NCBI GenBank assembly: GCA_000827325.1
Contig: KN832874.1
Coordinates: forward strand, 386,044-450,043
Direction of reading: 5' to 3'
Length of the DNA: 64,000 nucleotides
Source of the DNA: Oidiodendron maius Zn
Lineage: Eukaryota; Ascomycota; Leotiomycetes; Myxotrichaceae
Of this stretch, positions 32,583-43,998 are shown in pieces (the stretch's first letter is position 1; every line of letters starts with the position of its first letter). A program made the translations under genes and the position numbers. The notes below the pieces were generated by a model. That model saw only the letters and a program-made list of their open reading frames with translations, ran no database searches and was not told the origin of the DNA.

Positions 32583-35500
32583 TTACACCAGAGCGCCTCT
32601 GCCACCTACTCGCAATAACGCATCCTTCTGCGCCTGGCTGATCTGAACATCGGGTAATCTCTCCTTGCCAAGGCCGGGAGGCTGCTCTAGGAAGCCGACC
32701 CCAGCGAGATAGGAGATGTATCTCCCCATTATCTCCTCGTCTACGAAACCGCCCGCCGAGAGGTCTTCTCCAGTGAATGCCTTGTCCGCGCGTAGGGCCA
32801 TAGCTGCGTTGCTGTCCTCCAGCTCGGGAGCGATGGTGTCACCTGGAAGATCTGTAGTTGCGAAGTGATAGAGTGACATCCTATTATAGTTTAGTAAAAA
32901 CTGCTCTAGTAGAGATGGGATTTAACAGAGGGACTTACAAAGCGTGCTGTTCATTCGTCTCATTAGCAGCATATTCCTCCAGCTTCTTCTTCCACACTGA
33001 ATATTCCACTTCTGGAACATCGTACCCGTACGTTTGTAACGTACCCAGGTACTGGCTAAACGTCAGTCGCGGATGACTGGTAACTTGAGCGACCCCCAAT
33101 GGAGTTACCGGAGGACTGAGAGCGGAAGCAACAATGACCCTCGCCACGTGGTTAACCGGAACCATGTTAACCGTATTCGCAATCTTGGGTCGACAGCCAA
33201 GCTGTATGCATCCCTTGGTCATGCGAATTAAGAAGTCATCTGTATTTGTGACTCCAGTCGTCTTGTCACCGGTGACATATCCAGGCCGAACAATAGCCCC
33301 ACGGAGACCTCGGGAACCGGCATTGCGGACAAGATATTCGGCAACCCACTTGGACTGTCCATATCCTGTCCCCAGACCTGTAGCGCTGCCCGAGAGATCA
33401 TCATCCTCCGTAACGCCATTGCCACCTTTAGCGACTGAGTCTGCGGACAACTTCACAAAGTATGGCGTGTCGAGAACAGATGTAGACGAAACGAAAGAGA
33501 GATGTTTGGGGATCCCCGTTGCACAGAGTGCGAGGATATCAAGTGTTCCTTGCACATTTGCAGGCTTGAGGTTGGAGTAGGGGTAGACCCAATGAACAAG
33601 TGCTCCATTGTGTATGACGACGTTTACTTCCTGCGTAAGTTGGTTCCAAGTCGGTTTGGAGAGCCCTAATAGAGGATCTCCGAGGTTTCCAGTCACGCAA
33701 GTGATCCGTGACGCCCAGGATGGATCCCAGACGCCGTAAGCCTGGCAAGTCTGGGTTACTCGATCCAGCGCTGCAGATGCATCGAGGGCTCGAACGTGAG
33801 CGATCACCTTTATGGGAGAGGAGCGTGTTAGGAGATCTCGCAAGATGTAAGCACCCAGGAAACCAGTGGCACCAGTAAGGAATACAGTGAGAGGTGTTGA
33901 GGGCGTGAAATTATCTTCGACGGATGGAAATCTCGTTGGCAGGCTCTTGAGTAGCGAAGTTGCGTCTACGGAATAGTTTTCAACAACATCAGCGTAGCCA
34001 TTGATCTCGCCGTTGGTATGTGGTGCAATTCTCCGCTGGATTTGGGTAGAAAACCCTCCAAGTGTTGGATTCTGGAAGATAACACTCATGTTAATATTTA
34101 TGTCAACCCACTTGCGGTTGACCTTGAATAACATTTGCTGAGCCAAGATGCTATGGCCTCCAATATTGAAGAACGAATCATCTGGGCTGATGGTTCGCTC
34201 ATCAATCGTCGGAATTAGGGAGCCCCAAATGGCCGCAATCTCCTTTTCAGTTTCAGAAAGCTCAACCAGGCTTCCCACAGGTCTAGCCGCTGCTAGCTGT
34301 GCGGCATCTGGGAATGGCAGAGCAGGCTTGTCCTTCTTGCCGTTGGGGTTGAGTGGGAACTTCTCTAGCGGAATAATTACTTCGGGAATTGCATAAATCG
34401 GGAGCTTGGTTCTCAAATATTTCTTGATATCGTCCCCCAGTACCCAGAATCGTCGGAGCCTCCCCTGCAGCCCCTCGCCAGAGGTGTCGTCTTGCACATT
34501 ATTCTCCTTGAGCCATTCAGCCCATCGGCGCATATCCGGAACGATGTAGCTGACAAGTGTCTGCTCCTCATCCTTGTTCCTACGTACTAAAGTGACATTG
34601 TCGAGCACCATTTCATGATCTGACAAGTACTTGTCAATCTCTCCCAGCTCAATTCGAAAACCACGAATCTTGACCTGATCATCAGCTCGCCCAACGCACT
34701 CAACATCACCACTTGGCATATATCGACCTAAGTCTCCGGATCGATACATGCGATCTCTTGGTCCCAGGTAAAATTCTCGCCAAGGCTCTTCTGACAATGG
34801 CGCAGCATTCTTCTTATCTTCCTCCACCCACTGGGAATTATCAACAAACCAGCTATCCACGAATTTTGTCTTCGTAAGCTCGTCATTCCCAAGATATCCT
34901 TCGGCCAGACCAGCAGCACGGACATAAATCTCTCCTATCTCGCCTATATTACAGATGCGATTCCGATTTTCTCGATCAACAATGAGCAGCTGTACGTCCT
35001 TCATTCCTTGGCCAGCAGGAATGACGTTTCCCATCTTCTCCAAATAATGTTCGTCGGAAGCCTTGCTAGGAATTTCATAGTAGCTCACACTACGCTGGGT
35101 CTCCGTGGTGCCGTACATATTAACAATGAAGACGTTATCCGCCAGGCCTTGGAGAGCTCTGCAATCTCTCTTGATGAGAATATCTCCGACGAAGAAAGCA
35201 TGGTGAAGGGCTGGGAATCTGGCATTGGCTCCACCAACTAAGATTTGACCCATAGCAGGAGTTAAGTGTGTGACTGTAGCGCCGTGATCCCTCATCCACT
35301 CTGCAAGTCTCTCGTGCTGAATATCATCCTTGGATGGAACTAGAAGTTGAGCACCCAGGAAAAGTGGTGTAAAAATATCTCTCTGAATGGGATCATGAGC
35401 GATGCCCGATAACATGGTAAACTTGTCTTCCTCGGAGAGGCTAAATCTCTCAGCCATCCAGTCAAAGTAATAAGCTAGGGAGTAGTGTCGACCTTGTACA

Positions 35501-36159
35501 CCCTTCGGTCTTCCTTCAGAGCCCGAAGTAAATGATAGGGTAGGCGTTGAATCCGGGCCTACTATTACCCCTGTGCCTTTGGCTTTCAGTGATTGCTGGG
35601 CTGCAAAAACATCTACGCCATTGATACTTCCGCCAATTAGAGATCCATCGTCCTTCAGTTCCAACCCAGGCACTTCCGTCCGCAGACTCAAGTTCTCTTT
35701 GATGAAGGCACGAACTTTCTCCGTTAGCTGACCAGCCTCCTTGGTTGCCTTGTCTATGACGACCAGGGCTCTTGGCCGCGCCACATCAAGGTAGATATTT
35801 TGACGATCCGGCGGATAGGATGGATCAATGACTGAGAATGTTGCTCCGGCTTTCAAGATTCCCATGACCGTGACCACCAGATCCACACCGCGGTGGCTAT
35901 AGGACATTACCACCTCTCCACGTTGAATCCCGGAACATACCAGATGGTGAGCCAAGACATTTGAGGCCTCGTTTATTTGGCGGTAGGTAAATTCTCGGCG
36001 GGGTGACGATCCTGATGCTGTTTCAACCACGCATAGTCTGTCTGGGTGCGCCTCTGCATTTTCAGAGAATATATCTTGAATTGCTCCACGGTATGCGGAC
36101 CAATGAAGGTCCGCAGTGGGATCTGGGATGTGGGCTGTAGTTGCAGTCGCAGCCATCAT
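32583..36159 (-). CDS. LYS2: L-2-aminoadipate reductase (alpha-aminoadipate reductase)
   Basis: Two exons, 36159-32939 and 32880-32583, are separated by a 58-nt intron and give about 1172 residues. Domains in order are an adenylation domain with LSFTSGSEGRPKGVQGRH (about 210) and YGTTETQRSVSYYE; a carrier domain with DSFFNIGGHSILAQQ, whose Ser (about 669) takes phosphopantetheine; and a thioester reductase with TGATGFLGAYILRDLL (about 762) and YGQSKW (about 931). It reduces alpha-aminoadipate to the semialdehyde in the fungal lysine pathway. The protein begins close to the adenylation domain (PDPTADLHWSAYRGAIQDIF). Yeast Lys2, as I recall it, has about 200 further N-terminal residues, and no frame upstream here supplies them. 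It is divergent from the orphan membrane-protein gene. Confidence 0.95.
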
Positions 36160-36866
36160 GAGCAGCTGCTGGTGAGAAACTCAACAAGCAATTGAGCAAG
36201 ATTGAATGCCACAATTGGCAATTGAGATGCCGTATTGATTGGGGGAGATGATGTGAGTGATGATACAGCAAGGAAAGAGAGTCTCGGTTGCGGGATGGGA
36301 GTCGTACATTAATATAAAATTTATAAATTGCCCCAAAGAGTCACACTACGTCTGGCGGTCAAAAGCTCAGCCTTGTCAGGAAAAAAGTCTCAACCTTGTC
36401 TGCCGTCATCGGAGATCACGTGACAGTCCGCGGGCGTGGGTGGGAGACCCCAATCTAGATTGTTCGCTAAGCCTAAATGGTTCTTACATGCTTGCACAGT
36501 CGTCAGGCCGCGCCTCCTAGCCATTTTCGGAGGATCGAAGTTATCAGTCGCCAGAAATGTTGTTGATGAGAGACATCCTCACACTTGCCTCATAACAAGG
36601 CCACTTCCTTTGATTCACTCCTCTCTCACCCTCATTCAATTCCCTTTTGATTTCTGCCTGGTCTCTATAGCGCCTACATCACTAATTCCCCTCCCCAGCT
36701 AGCCTGTTAGGCCGCGTCTGCGAGAAAAAGGGTCAATCCGCCAAGGTGCTCAGAACACGAGAGGGAAGAAATTGATCAACCCCATTCAAGCCCCTTAACA
36801 CTGTCTTGATGTTGGTCCTTTTACTATAGACAAATCCGGCATCAATTTGCCCTCTAGCATCTCACA
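36160..36866. promoter_or_regulatory. Divergent promoter region of LYS2 and orphan membrane gene
   Basis: This 707-bp gap carries the promoters of LYS2 (minus) and the intronless orphan gene (plus). Frames at 36257-36520 and 36436-36702 are unsupported. Confidence 0.5.
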
Positions 36867-38720
36867 ATGCCGGTCCAACGACGCCTCTTCGGGCGTCCGA
36901 TCCCACCAATTTCCCCGCGGCGGATGGCAGCCCTGCTTGGCACAATTGCAATCTTCGCAGTTTTCACGCTGGTCTTCACCCTACCAAACTCGATATCGCC
37001 CGGCCCGTCCTTGAGCAGATTCACAGACCATAAGATCTCGATCCCGAAATTGAAAAATCTCCCTTCTCCGAGCATCCTCAATCCCTTCAGAGCAGCAGCT
37101 CACCCACCTCCGGTCCAGAAGAACAGCACAGATGGGGACTCATCGTGGTACAGTGACTGGACTTGGCTGAGCCCATTCTCGTCGTCTGTCACTTTGGATG
37201 AGGATCGATCCCTCCTTCCACCTCTCGCTGAGCGGCCTCCTATTTACACCTACTACGACCACACAATACAGAGAGAACATGACATGAAAGAAGCCCATAA
37301 TGCAGTTCTTCTGACATGGAGGCGGGCTTGGTGGGCACAGGGGTTTAAGCCTGTTATCCTGGGTCCGGCAGAGGCCATGAGCAATCCATTATATACAGAG
37401 CTGCAGGTAAAACGTCTCGAGGGAACTCTGCACACCGAATTATTGATGTGGCTAGCTTGGGAGAAAATGGGCACCGGTCTGCTCTGTCACTATTTGACTT
37501 TCCCCATGGGTCTTCATGAGGATCCACTATTGGTACATCTGCGACATGGCGAATACCCTCACCTGACACGGTTCGACAAGCTGGGAAATGCGATGTTCAC
37601 TGGATCGAAAGCTGACATTACGGTTGCGGTAACGAAGGCTCTAGAAAATCCTGAGTTGAAGGCGGCGAAGAATTTTATCAGCGCTGTCCCAGCTGATACT
37701 TTCAAAGTTGACACTAAGCACGGTGCCTTAGCATTCTATGACGATAATATCATCAAGGACAAGTACCCAAAGATAGCGAAGGATATAGTTGGAAATGGAG
37801 CAAAAGGGCTACAACTTCTGAATGAACTAGTGGTATCTCATCTTCACAGTACCTGGCAGAACATCTTCGATGAAGGCATTTCCGTGCTCAAGCCAAAGCC
37901 CGACCATATGACACATGCCGTTGGCCCAGCACATAAATTGGCGACGTTTCTTGCGCAGTGTCCTACTTCCCCTCTACCTTCTTCATGCCCCCCAAACAGG
38001 TCCCGGTGTAAGCCTTGCGTGGCGGCAACTCCGTTGAAGATCTCCACGCCAGCAACCTATCGCAACACATCTGGTCTTTATACAATTGGCACCGTGCCGC
38101 ATCCATACACAATGGCTCTCCTAACCTCTTTTAAAGACGAGATTGATATCCCTTGGATTCGTTGGGAATCCGAACGAGATCTGTGGATCACCAGTCTGAC
38201 AAGTCTGCTCATGGGCACTGGCATGTCCGGTGCTCCCCGCCTAGTCAAATTCAAAGAAGCCGTTGCAAGCGAGCTGGGTCGTTCTCGCTCGCTGTGGATC
38301 ACTGCAGAGGACGATATGCCAGAAGACCTTGATTGGCACTTTGGCTTTACCATTCCACAAACTGCTATCGACACCGGGAAGTCCGAAACCCCCGTTCCCG
38401 GTCCAGAGCGGAGACCGAAGCCCAAGCTTGATATCAAAGATGGACCAGTCCCTACTGAAGATGATCTGAAAAGAGAGGAAGAATTGCTGGAGCAGGCAAA
38501 GGAGTTTGAGAAGTCGTCGAGGAAGGCAGGGAAGAAAATCCGACGCTCGATAGAGGCGTGGAATTTAGCTGATACTGAGGCCTGGAAGTTCGCCAGGGCG
38601 TTCCTGGCTAGGAATAGAATAGAGAGGAAGAAGTGGGAGGATGAGGAGGAGCATTATGCTGGAGGGGCTGGTGCGGAGAGAGGCAAGGGCTGGGGGTTGG
38701 GACGATGGTTTGATGATTAG
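36867..38720 (+). CDS. Type II membrane protein, conserved-looking, function unknown
   Basis: This intronless gene encodes 617 residues. A basic cytoplasmic head with several Pro-Arg motifs is followed by one membrane anchor near residues 21-40 (AALLGTIAIFAVFTLVFTLP) and a large lumenal part. A block near residues 128-215 has the flavour of a glycosyltransferase: PPIYTYYDHTIQREHDMKE, TWRRAWWAQGFKPVILGPAE and LLMWLAWEKMGTGLLCHYLT. A Cys-containing segment (SSCPPNRSRCKPC) and a charged C-terminal tail with a coiled-coil-like stretch (KREEELLEQAKEFEKSSRK) follow. The topology suits a Golgi enzyme of fungal cell-wall or protein glycosylation, but I see no certain DxD motif and do not recognise the family. 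Codon use looks normal. Confidence 0.7.
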   Translation: MPVQRRLFGRPIPPISPRRMAALLGTIAIFAVFTLVFTLPNSISPGPSLSRFTDHKISIPKLKNLPSPSILNPFRAAAHPPPVQKNSTDGDSSWYSDWTWLSPFSSSVTLDEDRSLLPPLAERPPIYTYYDHTIQREHDMKEAHNAVLLTWRRAWWAQGFKPVILGPAEAMSNPLYTELQVKRLEGTLHTELLMWLAWEKMGTGLLCHYLTFPMGLHEDPLLVHLRHGEYPHLTRFDKLGNAMFTGSKADITVAVTKALENPELKAAKNFISAVPADTFKVDTKHGALAFYDDNIIKDKYPKIAKDIVGNGAKGLQLLNELVVSHLHSTWQNIFDEGISVLKPKPDHMTHAVGPAHKLATFLAQCPTSPLPSSCPPNRSRCKPCVAATPLKISTPATYRNTSGLYTIGTVPHPYTMALLTSFKDEIDIPWIRWESERDLWITSLTSLLMGTGMSGAPRLVKFKEAVASELGRSRSLWITAEDDMPEDLDWHFGFTIPQTAIDTGKSETPVPGPERRPKPKLDIKDGPVPTEDDLKREEELLEQAKEFEKSSRKAGKKIRRSIEAWNLADTEAWKFARAFLARNRIERKKWEDEEEHYAGGAGAERGKGWGLGRWFDD

Positions 38721-39056
38721 TTTCATCAAGAGAATCTATCTGTTATTGACCACGTATCGGGTAGAACTGGCTGGCAAGGCGTTATGGAAGCTTGCTGTCT
38801 GGCGCGTCGGGGCGCTAATACTGCCATTCGCAACGGAGCGAGCAGGAATGTATATTTTGAACGGGCCTGAAGAGTCAAATGTGTCTAACCCGACACCCTC
38901 TTGAGGGGTTATAGTTAATGAAGGACTAAGAATTGATCCTGAACGTTGAGGTCAAGAAGGTAAGAAGTGGGATGTTGAACACCCAATGAACTCTCAAGAA
39001 TGCAAAGCCAAACTCAAAGATACAAAGAATCCCTCATGTCGCCAATCACAACCCCC
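38721..39056. other. Convergent intergenic gap
   Basis: These 336 bp separate the 3' ends of the orphan membrane gene and the SET-domain gene. I see nothing beyond likely 3' UTRs. Confidence 0.5.
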
Positions 39057-39985
39057 TTAAAAGGCAGTATCACCACCCATCTCTCCGCCCAACTCGCGGC
39101 TCGTCACGCCCCTACGAGTATCCCCGCCCATCTCCCCACTCATCTCGCGACACCCAAGGCCCTTCCTCGCCTTGCCCGCCTCCTTCACATCCATCCCATT
39201 CACAGGTTGGTTATACTTCTCCATGGCCCTCTTCGCCACGACCAACATCGTCTTCGCCTGCTCGACATTCGCGCGCAGGGCATCTCCCACTTCGTCCCGC
39301 CAGCCATTCTCGTTTCCCATATTATCGCGCTCCTCCAACATGTGGCGGATATGCGGATTCAGCCACATGCCCTCGAGATCGCGGGCGCTCATGTTCTTGG
39401 CCCCGCGGATCACCCCGCGGCACGTGGGCGCGCCGCAGAAGCAGGAGAAGCCCTGTGCCATGTCCCATTCGGTGGATGGGTAGAAGAAAGTCAGCTCCTC
39501 ACCGACGGAGAGGCCCTTAGGCCCTGCAAGCACGGAGAGAGATGCTGTGTCGAAGATCTATTCCTGGGATGGGGGAGTCAGTTGGCTTTTTTCTTTTTGC
39601 AGTCTGTATTTATATTCGCGTATTTATATATCTCTGCTTAATTTCTTGTCTCGGCTGCTCCACAAGCTGAGATGGCCCAGCGAAGAGAGTAGTTAGAGGC
39701 GAGATTTTATCAGGGAAGACTAACGAGACTGGGTTCACATGAGTGATTGATATACACCAAGTCGGAATTGAGATTCAGGTGCTCGTCGCGGCCCATCTGA
39801 ACCGTGGCGTACGTGGGCTTCTCAGCCCTAGTGCACGGCGGGAAGGACATCTTGGCGAAGACCCCGTAGGGCGGAAGGGACACGCGGGAGATGGACCGAG
39901 TGGTGAACTCGGTGGGGGAGGAGACAAGAACCTCTTGGATCTCGGGATGGGAGGGCTGGGCCCAGTGGGGAGTGAGAGGTGCCAT
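39057..39985 (-). CDS. Small SET-domain protein
   Basis: Two exons, 39985-39725 and 39557-39057, are separated by a 167-nt intron (gttagt donor) and give about 253 residues. The SET core is compact: VYINHSCEPSL carries the substrate/cofactor motif NHSC, and GEELTFFYPSTEWDMAQGF is the conserved C-terminal SET segment. SCFCGAPTCRGVIRGA is a post-SET-like cysteine cluster. An acidic-basic tail follows. SET proteins of this size in fungi are putative lysine methyltransferases with unknown substrates. I chose the Met at 39985; an in-frame Met at 40183 would add 66 residues of unremarkable sequence. The C-terminus has a small internal duplication around GEMGGDT. Confidence 0.8.
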
Positions 39986-41548
39986 TGAGACGGGTTGGGG
40001 TTGCTTAACAAACTTTTGATGATTTGGTGCGTTTAAGTGCTTGCAGTAGCTGTAAGGATTGGAGCAAGCGGAATCCTGATCTGTGATGTTACTATCTTGC
40101 TGATGGAGTGTGGGATGAAAGAGAAGGAGACTTGCCGGGCAGAAGGAAGAAATACCTCGAGCGTTGCCATATGCCCGGGGCATAAAGCAGGAACCCGCTC
40201 TTGCTAGTGGGCCGAGGTAACAAATGCGACTTGAAACCTAGGCAAAATCCATGACGTAGTTTCGACACTTCAATGGCGACGAGCAAAACACTTGAAATGT
40301 AGGCAGTGGAATCGTGACTTAGTCCTCATATTCCCAATTCCACCTACAGAGTCCAATTGGCCATGGAAAGATGGTTATTGTTGACAAGGCTGAGACGGTT
40401 CAGCCCTTTCACCCCTCACCGCCCACGGATACTACCGAGATCCACGCATGACATTCAGCCTTATCTTATCGTCAATAACGCCGCTCGAGATAAATACAGT
40501 AATATTAGAGATCTTCTTCCCCACTAACCCCCTCAAAAATGGGAAGGACATTAAAAAAGATTTACAAAAAAGCTTTAACCAGCTCTGCTGTTCTTCTCCT
40601 ATGTTCCACGACTCGTCTGGATTTCAGTCCCCGAACGGCGTTGGTCTCCTGGGGAGGTTGGGGTCTGCCACTGAGGCGAGTTTTGCGAATCATTTTAAAG
40701 TCGTGCTAGGACTGAGTTCCTTCCCATTCACTCATATTTTTGGGTAGCATGCTACCGTTGTGCCAAGCGAGTAGATTGCATTTTATTGTCGATGTTTGGT
40801 GAGAGCTTTCCCTCACTTAGGAATGTGAGGTTGAATTGATGAAGTACTGAATCGTGAGTCGTGAGCTCGAGATTTATTTTTGCCGAGAGATCTTCGTAGC
40901 TCGAGGCACCCACAGTTTTAAGATCTTTTAAAGAGCGGGAGTAGGGAATTCTAAAATTCTAGCTCTACTGTTAGGTTATCTTGAACTTGGTATATTATTT
41001 GCTGGAATTGAGAGGAGAGCTTTGAACGACGATTTCCACCAGACAAAGTCGTAGGAAGAATAAGGGAAGTTGTTCGATTATTTACCTCCCGAACGTGTGC
41101 AGGATATTTAGGCGTCGAAATCCTATTTCATGATCCTCACCGAGAGTGCTATCGCAACCATAGTCACTAACTCAGTCACAGACTTTTAAGCAGGTAACTC
41201 CATATATTGACTATCGATTCTCTCCTCTCTTGCCGGGCCTTCATAAACATGAAACTTGACAAAAGATGCCTTTATTGACCTCCTCGAATACGGGTATAAC
41301 AAAACGCGACTCGCAAAAGTATAATACACGATTAACCCTTTTTCCAAGCAGATACCACCCTCCCATTAATGAGTAGGTGTATCGCAGTCATGAAAAGTAA
41401 AGCTTATAACCCATGTACGTGAATAACGCCGGCGCTGATATAGATAGATTCCTTCTGAAGAATCTTCTTTTATGAGAGTTGATAATGATAGCCTCAGCCG
41501 GGTAAGATGATGAGGATGTCGTATGAGGTTACATCGGGCATGTTTCAT
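39986..41548. other. Intergenic region, 1.6 kb
   Basis: This lies between the SET gene start and the PtaB stop, both on the minus strand. It contains the SET promoter and PtaB 3' UTR. A 99-codon plus-strand frame at 40448-40747 has no motif and I do not support it. Confidence 0.5.
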
Positions 41549-43998
41549 TCATGCAGGATTTCCCTTTTGCCGTTTGCCACCTATCCGCGGGCTGGGCTTC
41601 ACTCCAGGCTTTGCTTGATTTGCATTCGCCTGATTCTCTTCTTCCGTCTTTACCGTGCTCGGTCTTCTTCGTTTGTTGCTCGCATTGGGGCTCGTATTTG
41701 CACTGGGCCCGCTCGAACTTGTGCCATGCTGACTCTGCTGTAGCTGCATAGCTGGTGCCTGTGCGGGACTTCCTAGATGAGGCGAGCCATCAGGAAGGCT
41801 GAGGTGTGCAGTGGCAGGTGAAGTTCCCATTGGGAAGTTAGACATTCCCGGGGTTCGTGGCCCAGCCGAGTTCTGTTGTGGTGCGTTGGGGTTAGCACCT
41901 GTCGTGGTTACAGTAGTGACATAGGAGTCCAGAGCCGCGTATGGATCAAGGGTGGCATTCAGATGCGCATATTGGAACAACGGATTCATTTGGCCCATTA
42001 CTTCGGCAAGCTAAGAGATAAGTTTAGGAAGGGTTCAATATGTCAGGGAAGGAATTTACATACCTCTAAGAATTGGAATAGCGAGGGAGTAACCCCAATG
42101 CTTGCTTTAACTTTTGAGTGCGGGATCGGGACTTCGGGTGGAGGGTGTTGTTGTGGCTGCGTCTGTGACTTTGGCGTCTTTGCCTTTTTTTTATTCATTT
42201 CAGGCGAATTCTTCACGTCTGGTGAGGTATTGAGTTTATGACAGTCTTTTGCCCACTCCCACAGCGGTCTAACTGCATTCACAGCAACATTGCGTTGTAT
42301 ATACTCTTCGTGACTGCTAGTGACAAATTCTAGCAATTCCATCTTCTGCTGTTCGTCGAAATGTGCCCGTAAAGTGCCGTTTGCAATGACCTGGATAAAG
42401 TAAGCACGTGACCATGTTAAAACAACGCGATCGTCTTCTCTCCGAAGCATACCTGGGACCCATTATCAAACCAATAAACGAAACTCGACTTTTGGCTTTC
42501 GATATAATGACCATTGTTCGGCAATTCCTTTTCAGCGCCTTTCTCCATAATCATCTGCATACTCGTGACTCCACTTTCGAAATGGGTGTGAAAGTATCTC
42601 GCCAATGCTGGAAACGTAATCTCATATTGCTTGTTGGTATTTTCACCCGCAACAAAGACCGAGTGTCGCAAAACTCCTTTAGGAGAGAAGAACCGATCAA
42701 CAAACTGTAACCAATAGTTGAGGTCGTCTCTTTGTTTCGTTGACTGTGCAGCGAGTCGCAGCGCGCCATTCGCCATATATGTTTGTAATGGTTTTGAGAC
42801 TTGTGAGAAATTACTAAGATGGTCGCCAAAGAGCATCAACCTCATTAGGCACTGCCCCTTGAACCGATCTGCAACTCTCTGCTGGTTTTGTAGCATTGCA
42901 GCTGTTGCCGCTGCCTGCTGCTGCTGCATATTTGGTTGCTGTTGAGCTTGCGGTTGAGCTTGTTGATTCTGTCCATGGGCATTTGGCTGTGCTTGCTGCT
43001 GTGGTTGCGATTGTGGCGGGTTTTGTTGAGCGGAAGTAGCCTGGGTCTGGGCCTGGTGATGCTGAGCAGCGATCTGGGCCTGTTGTTGCATGTTCTGCAT
43101 CTGCTGAGGGCCCATCGACCCTTGCTGCCCCGGGGTGGTAGCTCCGGCTTGAGCTTGCGCATTCGCATGGTGCTGCTGCATGGCCATCTGTTGCATGAGA
43201 TGTTGCTGAACAGAAATGATTAGGCTCGAAGGAGACAGGAACATGGAGTTTAAGGACGGAGAGATTTCATCACGAGATTAACTACTTACTTGATGTTGCT
43301 GCTGCTGGGCTTGTTGTTGTTCCAGGGTCTGCTGAGCCTGCTGCTGGGCTTGTTGGAGATGTTGGGGTAAATTGACAGATCTCGCCATGGGACCACCTGC
43401 CCTCATGGCGGCAGCATATTGTGCCTGACTTATCTGGCCGCCCATACCATTCGGTACACCCATCTGCATACCAGCGTATTGTTGTGCCATCATAGCTTGG
43501 CGTGCCGATAATGCCTGCTGCCGTTGATGCTGCTGCATTAACTGTTGCTGCTGTAACTGTTGAATTTGAGGATTTGAGACTGTAATTCGAGACTGGTCAG
43601 CACCAAGGCCGTGAGTTTTGGACACCATCAACATGATCCACGGTATATTGTAGAGTAAATAGAAAGGGAACAAGGTACTCACAAGCCATCTGGCCCATCT
43701 GCTGCTGATACATTTGCGCCTGCTGTGCTTGTCCAGGGTTCAGGTGTTGCAGCGCGTGCGCGCTAGGTCCACCTGCCCCAGGAGGCATCCCACCCATCAA
43801 CGCCCCGGCCTGGGTGACCTGAGGTCCTCCAGGCCCAGAGACGCCCATATGCATTTGCTGAGTCATGCCTGGTTGTCCAGGAATCTGTTGACCAGGTGTG
43901 TGGGGAATTCCCGCCATGGGGTGACCTTGAGGGACGCCTCCTGGGTGCTGTTGAATGCCCGCAGGATATGGTGAGTGTGACTGGGCCAGACTCATCAT
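41549..43998 (-). CDS. LIM-domain-binding adhesion regulator PtaB (LDB1/Mfg1-like)
   Basis: Five exons, 43998-43683, 43579-43290, 43205-42453, 42390-42064 and 42010-41549, keep one frame and give about 715 residues. The first ~285 residues are Gln/Met/Gly-rich with many poly-Gln runs. A LIM-binding domain follows: QCLMRLMLFGDHLSNFSQV, LNYWLQFVDRFFSPKGVLRH, FPALARYFHTHFESGVTSM and GTLRAHFDEQQKMELLEFVT. The C-terminus is Ser/Pro-rich and ends in a basic nuclear-localisation-like cluster (NKRRRPSTVKTEEE). In Aspergillus PtaB acts with SomA, and in yeasts Mfg1 acts with Flo8, to control adhesion, filamentation and conidiation. A nuclear coregulator role follows by family. The upstream gap is long, so an extended regulatory region or 5' leader is likely. 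Confidence 0.9.

Noticed and set aside
39000-39641. 213-codon plus-strand frame opposite the SET gene
   Set aside because: It is the antisense shadow of exon 2 of the SET-domain gene, whose NHSC and post-SET motifs are convincing.
40448-40747. 99-codon plus-strand frame
   Set aside because: No homology that I recognise; it sits in a likely promoter region of the SET gene.
43444-43462. Match to the minisatellite core (cggtacacccat) in the PtaB coding region
   Set aside because: It is only 12 bases, within sense-coding sequence (VPNGMGG on the minus strand). It is more likely coincidence than a third repeat copy.
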